64,000 nucleotides of DNA. Origin: Bacillus sp. FJAT-18017. GTDB taxonomy: Bacteria > Bacillota > Bacilli > Bacillales > Cytobacillaceae. The stretch is from assembly GCF_001278805.1 (NCBI RefSeq), contig NZ_CP012602.1, forward strand, positions 2,262,001 to 2,326,000, read 5' to 3'. Position numbers and translations under genes: made by a program. Shown in pieces: positions 17,490-24,513 of the stretch (position 1 is the first letter of the stretch; each line of letters opens with the position of its first letter). Under the pieces are notes generated by a model. It was not told where the DNA came from and made no database searches. It saw only the letters and a program-made list of their open reading frames with translations.

Positions 17490-17515
17490 AAGGCGCGCTG
17501 GTTGCGCCTTTTTAT
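17490..17515 (+). terminator. Terminator after dynA
   Basis: AAGGCGC pairs with GCGCCTT across a short loop, followed by TTTTATTTTT. Confidence 0.85.
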
Positions 17516-17552
17516 TTTTCATAGGAAATGGTTCAAATTGAAGGCCTTAGTG

Positions 17553-17735
17553 CTTGGTAGACATTTTGGTGTATGATGCAATTCGATTTGTACATGAAGA
17601 ACGGTTTTGAGGACATTTTGGGGTTCGCCGCAATTCAATTTGTCATTGAAAAGCACTTTCAAGGACATTTTCAGGTTGATTTCAAGTCAATTTGTACTTG
17701 AAGAACAGGTTGGAGGACATTTTTGAATTGGCCAG
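17553..17735 (-). repeat. 52-bp tandem repeat array, family A (copy 2, inverted)
   Basis: GACATTTT recurs at 17560, 17612, 17664 and 17716, exactly 52 bp apart. Read on the minus strand the unit matches the arrays at 4.4, 35.3 and 59.2 kb (AAAATGTCC...TTCAAGTACAAATTG). It lies between the dynA terminator and the next gene; no ORF is supported here. Confidence 0.88.
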
Positions 17736-17854
17736 CAAGCATTATGTCCCTGAGAACAGTGCGAGCAAGCTGGCTTTAATATTATATTCAGTTAAAGTTG
17801 CCAAGGTTTTATAAAGGATCTTTTAAAATAAGAATGATAAATGGGGGTTATTTT

Positions 17855-18745
17855 TTGCAAAAACAAGAATCGTTGATGCTCGTTGATGGCATGGCCCTCT
17901 TATTTAGGGCGTTTTATGCCACATCGGTTACGGGCCAGTTTATGATCAATTCAAAAGGAATGCCTACTAACGGGGTACAGGGCTTCCTGAAGCATATGCT
18001 GATGGCTGTCTCGGAGTTCAGTCCCACTCATTTGGCTGTTTGCTGGGACATGGGATCCAAAACCTTCCGATCTGAGCTGTTTGATGGCTATAAGGCAAAT
18101 AGAGGAGAAGCGCCTGTTGAACTAATTCCTCAGTTTGACCTTGCTAAAGAAGTTGTCGAGGCTTTCGATATCCCGAATATCGGTCTGGTTGGGTACGAAG
18201 CGGACGACTGTATTGGTACAATTGCCCGGCAGCTTAGCGGAACTATGCCCGTTTCGATTTTGACAGGTGACCGTGATATCTTGCAGTTACTCGATGAACA
18301 AGTTTCTGTTATTTTACTCAAAAAGGGCTTCGGAAATTACCTTGTCCATACTCCTCAAACATTTTATGATGAATGCGGGCTTATTCCTCGCCAGATGATT
18401 GACTTGAAGGCGCTGATGGGTGATCCGAGTGACAATTATCCAGGAGTTAAGGGAATAGGTGAAAAGACAGCTTTGAAGCTATTGCTTGAGCATGGCCACA
18501 TAGAAGGCATTCTTGAAAACCTTGAGAAGCTTTCAAAGTCACACAAATCGAAAATTGAGCAGGACCTTGAGATGCTTCATCTCTCAAGAAGGCTTGCCGA
18601 AATTGATTGCAATGTCCCTGTCCTTTGCGATATCGACTCAGCTCTGTTTAAACCAGACAGGCAAAAGGTTGAATCCATGTTAACTGAAACCGGAATTCGC
18701 GGTGTTTCCAAAATGATTCCATTTGATCCGGAACCGGTGTATTAA
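17855..18745 (+). CDS. ypcP: 5'-3' exonuclease (YpcP)
   Basis: A 296-residue stand-alone homologue of the 5'-nuclease domain of DNA polymerase I, which removes RNA primers and flaps. Metal-binding acidic residues are visible in MLVDGMALLFRAF, CWDMG, YEADDCIG, LTGDRDILQ and LMGDPSDNYPGVKGIGEKTA; the last is the helix-hairpin-helix (H3TH) DNA-binding segment. A longer frame starts at 17798, but ATGGGGGTTA is spaced correctly before TTG 17855, where family members begin. Confidence 0.9.
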   Translation: MQKQESLMLVDGMALLFRAFYATSVTGQFMINSKGMPTNGVQGFLKHMLMAVSEFSPTHLAVCWDMGSKTFRSELFDGYKANRGEAPVELIPQFDLAKEVVEAFDIPNIGLVGYEADDCIGTIARQLSGTMPVSILTGDRDILQLLDEQVSVILLKKGFGNYLVHTPQTFYDECGLIPRQMIDLKALMGDPSDNYPGVKGIGEKTALKLLLEHGHIEGILENLEKLSKSHKSKIEQDLEMLHLSRRLAEIDCNVPVLCDIDSALFKPDRQKVESMLTETGIRGVSKMIPFDPEPVY

Positions 18746-18759
18746 TAGTGTTTTGTGAG

Positions 18760-18791
18760 GCCGTCCTTAAATACTGGGACGGCTTTTTTTG
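18760..18791 (+). terminator. Terminator after ypcP
   Basis: GCCGTCC (18760-18766) pairs with GGACGGC (18777-18783), followed by TTTTTTT. Confidence 0.9.
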
Positions 18792-18943
18792 TACCATGTT
18801 TCAGCTTAGAATCCATATGAAATATAATATACAATTGCGCATTGATATAAGCGTTTCAATTATGGAAATTAATTAGCTCAGTTGAAGCCCCCTAATTTCA
18901 CTTTGGGAAATGAGTAAGATTACCTAAACGGCTTTTTTTAAGT

Positions 18944-19203
18944 ATGATGAAGGATGGCAAGGCATGATTTTTGTATCTGTTCCCGCCTTCATAAGTTCAA
19001 TGAAGGATGGCAAGGCATGATTTTTGTATCTGTTCCCGCCTTCATAAGTTCGATGAAGGATGGCAAGCCGTGATTTTAGTGTCTGTTCCGGCCTTCATAA
19101 GACCGATGAAGGATGGCAAGGCATGATTTTTGAGTCTGTTCCGGCCTTCATAAGACCCATGAAGGATGGTAAGGCATGACTTTTAGGTCTGTTCTGGTCT
19201 TCA
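18944..19203 (+). repeat. 53-bp tandem repeat array, family E
   Basis: AGGATGG recurs at 18951, 19004, 19057, 19110 and 19163, a strict 53-bp period. The unit starts GATGAAGGATGGCAAGGCAT and contains CCTTCATA near its end, so ATGAAGG and CCTTCAT form an inverted pair inside each unit. First two units are almost identical; later ones diverge. 18792-19238 has no ORF with an SD. Confidence 0.9.
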
Positions 19204-19238
19204 AAGCGGAACCTAAACACTCCCAGTAGTTTTCATTG

Positions 19239-19270
19239 AAAGGAGCCCGAGCGAACCAAGGGCTCCTTTG
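19239..19270. terminator. Terminator of sspL
   Basis: AAAGGAGCCC (19239-) pairs with GGGCTCCTTT (19260-19269). It lies 3' of sspL on the minus strand, although about 90 bases from its stop. Confidence 0.6.
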
Positions 19271-19357
19271 TCATTTGTTATTTTTGAAAAATAATCACCG
19301 GTAAAACAGAACGTTCTTTGCCCGGTCACAATTGCGCTTGCACTAATGTTCATGGAG

Positions 19358-19495
19358 TTATCGTTTTGTATTGCTTTTCTTCGCGTTGTTTTCAAGCTGG
19401 CTTTTCGGAGCAGGAGTGAAGTCGGCATCCTGGCCGAAACCCTGCGGATTTACACCTGGGGCTTTAGTCCCGCGGTTTGAGTTATTTTTGCTCAT
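19358..19495 (-). CDS. sspL: Small acid-soluble spore protein L
   Basis: A 45-residue SspL homologue, recognised by its size, the GVNPQGFG segment and the C-terminus LENNAKKSNTKR, which matches the conserved ending of B. subtilis SspL (ELEERAKKSNTKR). These minor SASPs accumulate in the forespore; their exact job is unknown. ATG 19495 follows the strong SD AGGAGGTGACGAG; the frame upstream of it is not coding. Divergent from the YuiD-like gene. Expect control by sigma G. Confidence 0.85.
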   Translation of the reverse strand: MSKNNSNRGTKAPGVNPQGFGQDADFTPAPKSQLENNAKKSNTKR

Positions 19496-19577
19496 TCTCG
19501 TCACCTCCTGTTTTCTTAGTATCTCCATGGGGAATAATAAAACACGATCGTTAAACAAGTAGATGAGGTGAGGAGAT

Positions 19578-20108
19578 ATGAATAAAGGCGTAATCGTATC
19601 CCTGCTAAGCATTGGGTTGGCGCAGGGCTTGAAAATACCTATCCACTATGCAAAGAAGAGAGAATGGCGTCCGGAATTATTTTTCCAAACTGGCGGGATG
19701 CCAAGTTCACACTCGGCTGGAGTCTCTTCACTGACAACATTCATTGCTTTAAAAAGAGGAGTTCCAACAGTCGATTTTGCTCTTTCCCTCGTGTATGGGC
19801 TGATTGTTATGTACGATGCCCAGGGAATCAGAAGGCAAACCGGGGAATTGACGTTGCAGGTGAACTCTCTTGGTGAGTTGGTTGATAAAATCCATGATGA
19901 AGATGCAAAAGTTGAGTTTGTGGAAAAAACACCGAAAAAGTTAAAAGAAATGCTGGGCCATAAGCCCGAGGAAGTGCTTGGAGGTGCAGCACTCGGGATC
20001 CTGATGGGATATGTCGGTCACGTTTTGACAAAAAACGATGGAACGATGTCTGATTTTACTTTACAGATCAACCGGGAAAGAAAGAACACAGCTAAAGGTG
20101 AGAGATGA
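19578..20108 (+). CDS. Divergent PAP2 family protein (YuiD-like)
   Basis: A 176-residue member of the DUF212/divergent PAP2 family. GGMPSSHSAGVSSL (about residues 38-51) resembles the phosphatase motif 2 of PAP2 enzymes, and three hydrophobic segments follow, with a conserved DAQGIRRQTGELTLQVN region. Possibly a membrane lipid-phosphate phosphatase, but activity is not established for this family. SD GAGGAG precedes the ATG. Terminator at 20172. Confidence 0.87.
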   Translation: MNKGVIVSLLSIGLAQGLKIPIHYAKKREWRPELFFQTGGMPSSHSAGVSSLTTFIALKRGVPTVDFALSLVYGLIVMYDAQGIRRQTGELTLQVNSLGELVDKIHDEDAKVEFVEKTPKKLKEMLGHKPEEVLGGAALGILMGYVGHVLTKNDGTMSDFTLQINRERKNTAKGER

Positions 20109-20171
20109 ACGTGAATTTAAAATCGAGTACAAAGAACTTTTAAGGTACTTGATGCATTTAAAAATAATTCA

Positions 20172-20200
20172 AAGACAAGAGGAAATTCTTGTCTTTTTTT
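20172..20200 (+). terminator. Terminator after YuiD-like gene
   Basis: AAGACAAGA pairs with TCTTGTCTT, followed by a run of T. Confidence 0.85.
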
Positions 20201-20384
20201 TGTATTAATATTATAATTAAGGAAACAAATGTTCGTGTAAAGAGGGCGTGTTCGCAATAAAAAATCTATAAAGCCACCCTTGGATGCCGAGCATTGCTTA
20301 AAGCCGGCTGGCAGGAAGAAGGCCATTTAGAACCCCATTTGCAATAGCTGTGGGGTATCAGTTGAAAATCAGGAAGGAATGGGT

Positions 20385-20660
20385 GTGAACGTGCAGACGC
20401 TTGATAGTTTTCTGCAAGGTTTGCAGAGCAAGGGATTTCAATTTCAGGAGGACGCAGTCGGATTCATTTATTTTGGGAAACTTTATACGAATGCGAGCGA
20501 TGAACTTGCGATTGCTGCCGTTGAACTCACGCTGAAGGTCCAATTCAGCTTCGAGGGGAGTTTTTATGTTTCCCTGCTGGAAACACTTGTTGCAAATAAG
20601 GTTAAAACACGTAAAGCAGCTCTGAAATTTGTAAAAGATAACCAGCTGCTTGCCATTTAA
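20385..20660 (+). CDS. Conserved small protein, unrecognised
   Basis: A 91-residue protein (MNVQTLDSFLQGLQSKGFQFQEDAVGFIYFGKLY). GTG 20385 is chosen because AGGAAGG is spaced 7 bases before it, whereas the ATG at 20379 would touch the SD. Predicted as mixed helix with no membrane segment, no cysteines, lysine-rich end. Codon use is like that of its neighbours, and a shared terminator follows. I do not recognise the family with confidence. Confidence 0.65.
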   Translation: MNVQTLDSFLQGLQSKGFQFQEDAVGFIYFGKLYTNASDELAIAAVELTLKVQFSFEGSFYVSLLETLVANKVKTRKAALKFVKDNQLLAI

Positions 20661-20675
20661 ACACATATACCTGTA

Positions 20676-20708
20676 AAAAGCCGGACGCAGCTTACGCGCC
20701 CGGCTTTT
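20676..20708. terminator. Bidirectional terminator
   Basis: AAAAGCCGG (20676-20684) and CCGGCTTTT (20700-20708) with T/A runs on both sides, between convergent genes. Confidence 0.85.
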
Positions 20709-21633
20709 CGGCGCTATAGTCAAGAGTTGCTTGCTGACCAAGCCGCCTTGCTGACTTTGAAGGCAGTTCTGAGAAAATCATTCCTGCAAAAATCAATAAA
20801 CAACCAATTAGTGCAGACAATGTAAGGGTCTCATTCGCCCAAAAATATCCGGCGCCTGCAGCAAAAACTGGCTCCATTGCAAAAATTAATGCTACCCTTG
20901 TTGGAGACGTATGCTTCTGAAGTGATGTCTGAACCAGGAATGCGAAAGCAGTCGCAAATAAAGAACAAATGATAAGAGCGAGCAATACTTCCGTGGAGAG
21001 CAAAATGTCCGGTTTGAATGCATTTCCCCAATCCTCAAATATAAAAGCGGAGCCAGTTGAAAGAATGCCGACTGTTCCAATTTGTATGACAGTTAATAAT
21101 AGCGAAGGGAAGCTGCGGCTGTACTTACCAGTAAGAATGATTTGCAATGCGAAACCAATTGCACAAATAAATACGAGGGCATCACCTTTATTGAGTCCGG
21201 CAACACCGCCCATTGTCAGTAAAAACAGCCCGATTGTCGCGATAATGACACCAAGGATGGCATTCCGGCTTGGCTGCTGCTTCATCAGCAAGAAAGAAAA
21301 CATCGGGACGAGGACGACGCTAAGGCCCGTAATAAATCCAGCCTTTGAAGAAGTGGTGTACAACAGTCCAGCAGTTTGCGCGGCATAGCCGATAAATAAA
21401 AACACACCGAGTAAAAATCCTGCAAAGATTATGTTTTTGTTCAGCTGCTTTAGCTGTTTCCGTTCAAATAAAATAAGCCAGAGTCCTAAAACCAGGGCGG
21501 CAGCCATGAACCTAACTCCATTAAAAGAAAAAGGCTCGAGAAAACTAATCGCATTTTGGACGAGGACAAAGGTGGTCCCCCATATAAATGCAACCAGTAT
21601 TAGGGTACCGTCTGCTAGAAGTTGTTTGTTCAT
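20692..21633 (-). CDS. EamA/DMT family transporter
   Basis: A 313-residue ten-helix transporter with two EamA repeats (about residues 5-140 and 150-290). LVAFIWGTTFVLVQNAI near the start and FAMEPVFAAGAGYFWANE in the second repeat are characteristic. Its start codon shares a base with the stop of the RNase H-like gene (TGATG), so it is translationally coupled to it. Substrate unknown. Its last codons extend into the bidirectional terminator. Confidence 0.87.
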   Translation of the reverse strand: MNKQLLADGTLILVAFIWGTTFVLVQNAISFLEPFSFNGVRFMAAALVLGLWLILFERKQLKQLNKNIIFAGFLLGVFLFIGYAAQTAGLLYTTSSKAGFITGLSVVLVPMFSFLLMKQQPSRNAILGVIIATIGLFLLTMGGVAGLNKGDALVFICAIGFALQIILTGKYSRSFPSLLLTVIQIGTVGILSTGSAFIFEDWGNAFKPDILLSTEVLLALIICSLFATAFAFLVQTSLQKHTSPTRVALIFAMEPVFAAGAGYFWANETLTLSALIGCLLIFAGMIFSELPSKSARRLGQQATLDYSAEKPGA

Positions 21634-22043
21634 CAGGCTTCCTCCCCTGCAATCGGGATGTTCTTTCTAATTGCAATTCTTGCAAGCTCGTCGGCGGTCT
21701 TGTTTTCACTGCTTGGGATCCATTTCATAAAAAATAAATCAAATTGCCTGCTGAGCTTGAGAGCGTGTTCAAGCAGCGGGGCAAAGTTTTTATTTTTGGC
21801 AAATTCCTTCTCAACAGCCCGGTTAACCAGTTCTGAATCGGTTCTGAAGGAAACTGTCTTGTATCCTTTTTCAAGGCAAATTTCCAGCGCTTTTATAAAG
21901 GCATGGTATTCGGCTTCATGATTGGACATTGTACCGAGCGGAATCGAAAAGCTGTCGGCTCCGCCATGCCCCTTGATGAAAATACCAGCACCGCTCGGCC
22001 CGGGATTGCCTGCGCTGGCCCCATCGACGTATACTTCTATCAA
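21633..22043 (-). CDS. ypeP: Ribonuclease HI-like protein (YpeP)
   Basis: A 136-residue RNase H fold protein. All four catalytic carboxylates are present: EVYVDGASAGNPG (Asp), NHEAEYHA (Glu), RTDSELV (Asp), NKTADELAR (Asp). It should cleave RNA in RNA-DNA hybrids. A longer start (ATG 22058) has no SD, while TTG 22043 follows GGGGGAATGG and matches the start of B. subtilis YpeP, so 22043 is chosen. Operon with the downstream EamA gene. A second RNase H-like gene lies 600 bp away, divergent. Confidence 0.85.
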   Translation of the reverse strand: MIEVYVDGASAGNPGPSGAGIFIKGHGGADSFSIPLGTMSNHEAEYHAFIKALEICLEKGYKTVSFRTDSELVNRAVEKEFAKNKNFAPLLEHALKLSRQFDLFFMKWIPSSENKTADELARIAIRKNIPIAGEEA

Positions 22044-22172
22044 GTTCCATTCCCCCATTAATGTGCTAAAGCGATTTTATCACAAACAGGCTGATAAATT
22101 TAGTGTAAATTGGTTTAGCAAGTTGCATTTGTGTATAAACGTATTGAATGACGCTTCATTTATAAAGCACAA

Positions 22173-22380
22173 TTATCCCACTCTTAACGGGCAGTAAGAC
22201 CCCCACCTCAAGATTCAAAGGAAGCGAAGGGAAGATAGGTGGGCGATCAACTGCCCGTAAAGGTCCGATTGGGAATTAAAGTGAATATTGCCCTTCAGCG
22301 GCTTAGTTGAACCAATCGGGCTCCGCGCGGCTAACCATCATTAGGGGATGAGGAAAACCCCACTGATGAAAGATTCACTT
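22173..22380 (+). ncRNA. Candidate HEARO/IscB omega RNA-like structured element
   Basis: Nested pairing is visible over about 200 bases: ACGGGCAGT (22187-22195) with ACTGCCCGT (22250-22258), enclosing CCCACCT (22202-22208) with AGGTGGG (22237-22243); then AAGTGAAT (22279-22286) with ATTCACTT (22373-22380); CCGATTGG (22265-22272) with CCAATCGG (22312-22319); and a GGGG/CCCC hairpin with ATCA/TGAT flanks (22337-22368). From memory the arrangement resembles HEARO (HNH endonuclease-associated RNA), the guide RNA of IscB. No IscB ORF is adjacent. Alternative: another mobile-element-derived structured repeat. Confidence 0.45.
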
Positions 22381-22387
22381 TATTGAA

Positions 22388-22545
22388 GACATTTTAAGTT
22401 GCAATTGATATCAAAACGTCACCAATAAAGGATGTTGGCGACATTTTACGTTAAAAATTACAGTAAAACGATGCCAATAGATGCTGTTGGTAACATTTAC
22501 AACCAAAATTCAATCGAAAACGTTTCCAACAAAGATGACATAATC
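22388..22545 (+). repeat. 52-bp tandem repeat array, family B
   Basis: GACATTTT at 22388 and 22440 and AACATTTA at 22492 mark three units 52 bp apart, moderately divergent. Each contains GACATTTT and AAAACG(T/A)(C/T) as an inverted pair, and CCAA...TTGG as a second one. Sits directly behind the structured RNA-like element. Confidence 0.75.
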
Positions 22546-22655
22546 ACTTTAAGACGGTATCTTTGAAAAGAATTGATACATTTTTTCTTTAGACCGCCAT
22601 ATTTTTAAGGAATAGGCAAAAATAAGAGTACTCTCATTAACCGGAGGCTATGCAG

Positions 22656-23312
22656 ATGAAATATAAATTAGAATGGGATTTTAAAATAAAGGGCAGTGAC
22701 AATGTCCATTTCAGCTCAGATTGGCTGGACGGAGAAACCGCTCTTTCAACCGGCGAAGAACTTGAAAAGACAGGAAAAGCGGTTGAAATTTCCTATGAGG
22801 ATGAACTAGGTACAACCTGGACGTTAAAGGAAATGCGGAAATTGCTTGAAGAGACCGAGGAAGACCCGCATGATGTTGTCGTTTATTTTGATGGCGGTTT
22901 CCAAAAAGAAACAAATGAGGCCGGGCTTGGAGCTGTTGTCTTTTTCAAACAGGGGAAGAAAAAGTTCCGGGTGCGGGCCAATGAAAAAATTGCCGAGATG
23001 GAAACGAACAATGAGGCGGAATATGCGGCGATGTACTTTGCTGTCTCATTATTCGAGGAGTATGGGATTAGCAATATGCCTTGCGAGTTCCGGGGAGATT
23101 CGCAGGGAGTGCTGAAGCAGCTCGAAGGCGAATGGCCATGCTATGAAGAAGTACTGAACAAATGGCTCGATCGAATTGAAAAGAAATTAGAGGAATTAGG
23201 GATTAAACCTTCTTACAAGGTTCTTTCGCGGAATGAAAACAAAGAAGCGGATAAGCTTGCAAGCCAAGCGCTGGCCGGAAAAAAAATCATGGCAAAGACC
23301 CAGTTGCTGTAG
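22656..23312 (+). CDS. RNase H family protein with N-terminal extension (YpdQ-like)
   Basis: A 218-residue protein. The C-terminal half (about residues 72-210) is an RNase H fold with the four carboxylates in VVVYFDGGFQ (Asp), NNEAEYAAMY (Glu), FRGDSQGVLKQ (Asp) and NKEADKLASQ (Asp). The first 70 residues (KYKLEWDFKIKGSDNV...) form a separate acidic beta-rich domain not seen in RNase HI and not recognised. ATG 22656 has GGAGG at ideal spacing; ATG 22650 is too close. Followed closely by the ypeQ zinc-finger gene, probably one operon. Confidence 0.85.
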   Translation: MKYKLEWDFKIKGSDNVHFSSDWLDGETALSTGEELEKTGKAVEISYEDELGTTWTLKEMRKLLEETEEDPHDVVVYFDGGFQKETNEAGLGAVVFFKQGKKKFRVRANEKIAEMETNNEAEYAAMYFAVSLFEEYGISNMPCEFRGDSQGVLKQLEGEWPCYEEVLNKWLDRIEKKLEELGIKPSYKVLSRNENKEADKLASQALAGKKIMAKTQLL

Positions 23313-23322
23313 GAGGTAGGGG

Positions 23323-23520
23323 ATGGAAAAAAGAACAATTGAACGGAGGCAGTTATTCCGGGAAATCAATTCTCTCCTGGTTCAATACTGCGATGGCTGC
23401 TTTTTGCAAAAGCAGAATCTGTCCGACTCCGGAAGAAGAAAGTCACATAAATTTTGCATCAGCCAATGTACGGTCGGCGAGCAGCTAAAATCGCTTGGAG
23501 ACCAGTTGTCAGGAAAATAA
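23323..23520 (+). CDS. ypeQ: Zinc-finger protein (YpeQ, DUF2602)
   Basis: A 65-residue protein with CDGCFLQ (about residues 23-29) and HKFCISQC (about 42-49) forming a CxxC...CxxxC zinc site, typical of B. subtilis YpeQ. ATG follows GGAGGTAGGGG. Lies ten bases behind the RNase H-like gene and 5' of the convergent cspD, the same neighbourhood as in B. subtilis. Function unknown. Confidence 0.85.
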   Translation: MEKRTIERRQLFREINSLLVQYCDGCFLQKQNLSDSGRRKSHKFCISQCTVGEQLKSLGDQLSGK

Positions 23521-23622
23521 GTTTACCTTTCCTTGGCTAAATAGTTGCTTAGTTAGAATTCACTAACTGATAAAGCTATCGCTACTGCATGGCACTAATG
23601 TAATTATTTTAACCATACAAAA

Positions 23623-23642
23623 AGGCTGGCATCAGCCAGCCT
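23623..23642 (-). terminator. Terminator of cspD
   Basis: AGGCTGGC-ATCA-GCCAGCCT, followed by TTTTTG on the minus strand. May also stop transcription from ypeQ. Confidence 0.85.
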
Positions 23643-23674
23643 GAAACATTCGACTTTGTAAACGCAATGAAAAA

Positions 23675-23875
23675 TTAAAGTTTTACTACGTTCGCAGCCT
23701 GTGGTCCACGGTTTCCTTCAACGATTTCGAAAGAAACTTCTTGACCTTCTTCAAGGGATTTGAAACCGTCGCCCTGGATTGCTGAGAAATGAACGAATAC
23801 GTCTTCTCCGCCTTCTACTTCAATGAAACCGTAGCCTTTTTCGTTGTTGAACCATTTTACTTTACCGTTTTGCAT
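23675..23875 (-). CDS. cspD: Cold-shock protein
   Basis: A 66-residue CspA-family protein, close to B. subtilis CspD over its whole length. RNP1 (KGYGFIEV) and RNP2 (VFVHFS) RNA-binding motifs are present. It binds single-stranded nucleic acid and acts as an RNA chaperone and transcription antiterminator. The AGGAGGAAAAGG SD precedes the ATG, and the leader up to about 24000 is likely a long untranslated cold-shock leader. Next to ypeQ as in B. subtilis, which supports the cspD name over cspB/cspC. Confidence 0.93.
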   Translation of the reverse strand: MQNGKVKWFNNEKGYGFIEVEGGEDVFVHFSAIQGDGFKSLEEGQEVSFEIVEGNRGPQAANVVKL

Positions 23876-24125
23876 AGTAACCTTTTCCTCCTAAAACCTT
23901 CGAAGCATAAAATATGCCCAAGTTGAATATTATCATGAAACAGATGTAGCAGGTATGTCGTTATTTAGTCTGTATCATGATGATTTAACTATACATTAAC
24001 CTTGCTGGGCAGTCAAGGGATGTAAGCGCTTTTCCTGGTAATAGGTCCAATTTTCCCAACATTAGAAAAACATTTCATAAAGGCCTGCAACAAGCCATAC
24101 TCTCTAGTATGGGAGGGTGAGCGTA

Positions 24126-24392
24126 ATGTACCGCATCGCACAAAAAAACCAGGAACTAATTCTTAGATTTTGGCCAAAGCTGAACTTGACATTGAATCAG
24201 AAAGAGGAAATTTGCAGGGCATTTACTGGCTGCAACGTAAGGATTTCAGAAATTGCTTCTGATGGCAGCGCCTTGCTTTTTGTTGAAAATGTGGGGGCGG
24301 TGGCCCTAGACGTGGAGCGGGTGCCATCTCTTGTTTTAACAGTGACGGCAGTAGTACCAAAGGATAGATGGTTCAATTTTAGGGAGCTGTAG
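24126..24392 (+). CDS. Conserved hypothetical protein (88 residues)
   Basis: Starts MYRIAQKNQELILRFWPKLNLTLNQKEEICRAFTG. ATG 24126 has GGGAGGGTGAG at good spacing; the frame opens at GTG 24117. Mixed alpha/beta content, soluble, two non-paired cysteines. Lies in front of topB with about 120 bases between. Not recognised; codon use is ordinary. Confidence 0.6.
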   Translation: MYRIAQKNQELILRFWPKLNLTLNQKEEICRAFTGCNVRISEIASDGSALLFVENVGAVALDVERVPSLVLTVTAVVPKDRWFNFREL

Positions 24393-24513
24393 ACCCTTTG
24401 CCGAAAGGCATATTTTTTTTTGCAAAAAAAAGCACTTGAGTTTTCTTTCACAAAAAGAATCCAATTTAGGCTAAAATGGAGATATCTTGTTTAGTTGGAT
24501 TGGTGGGTAAAAC

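Noticed and set aside
19213..19428. Minus-strand ORF of 71 codons overlapping sspL
   Set aside because: It overlaps sspL in another frame and runs through the sspL terminator; no SD.
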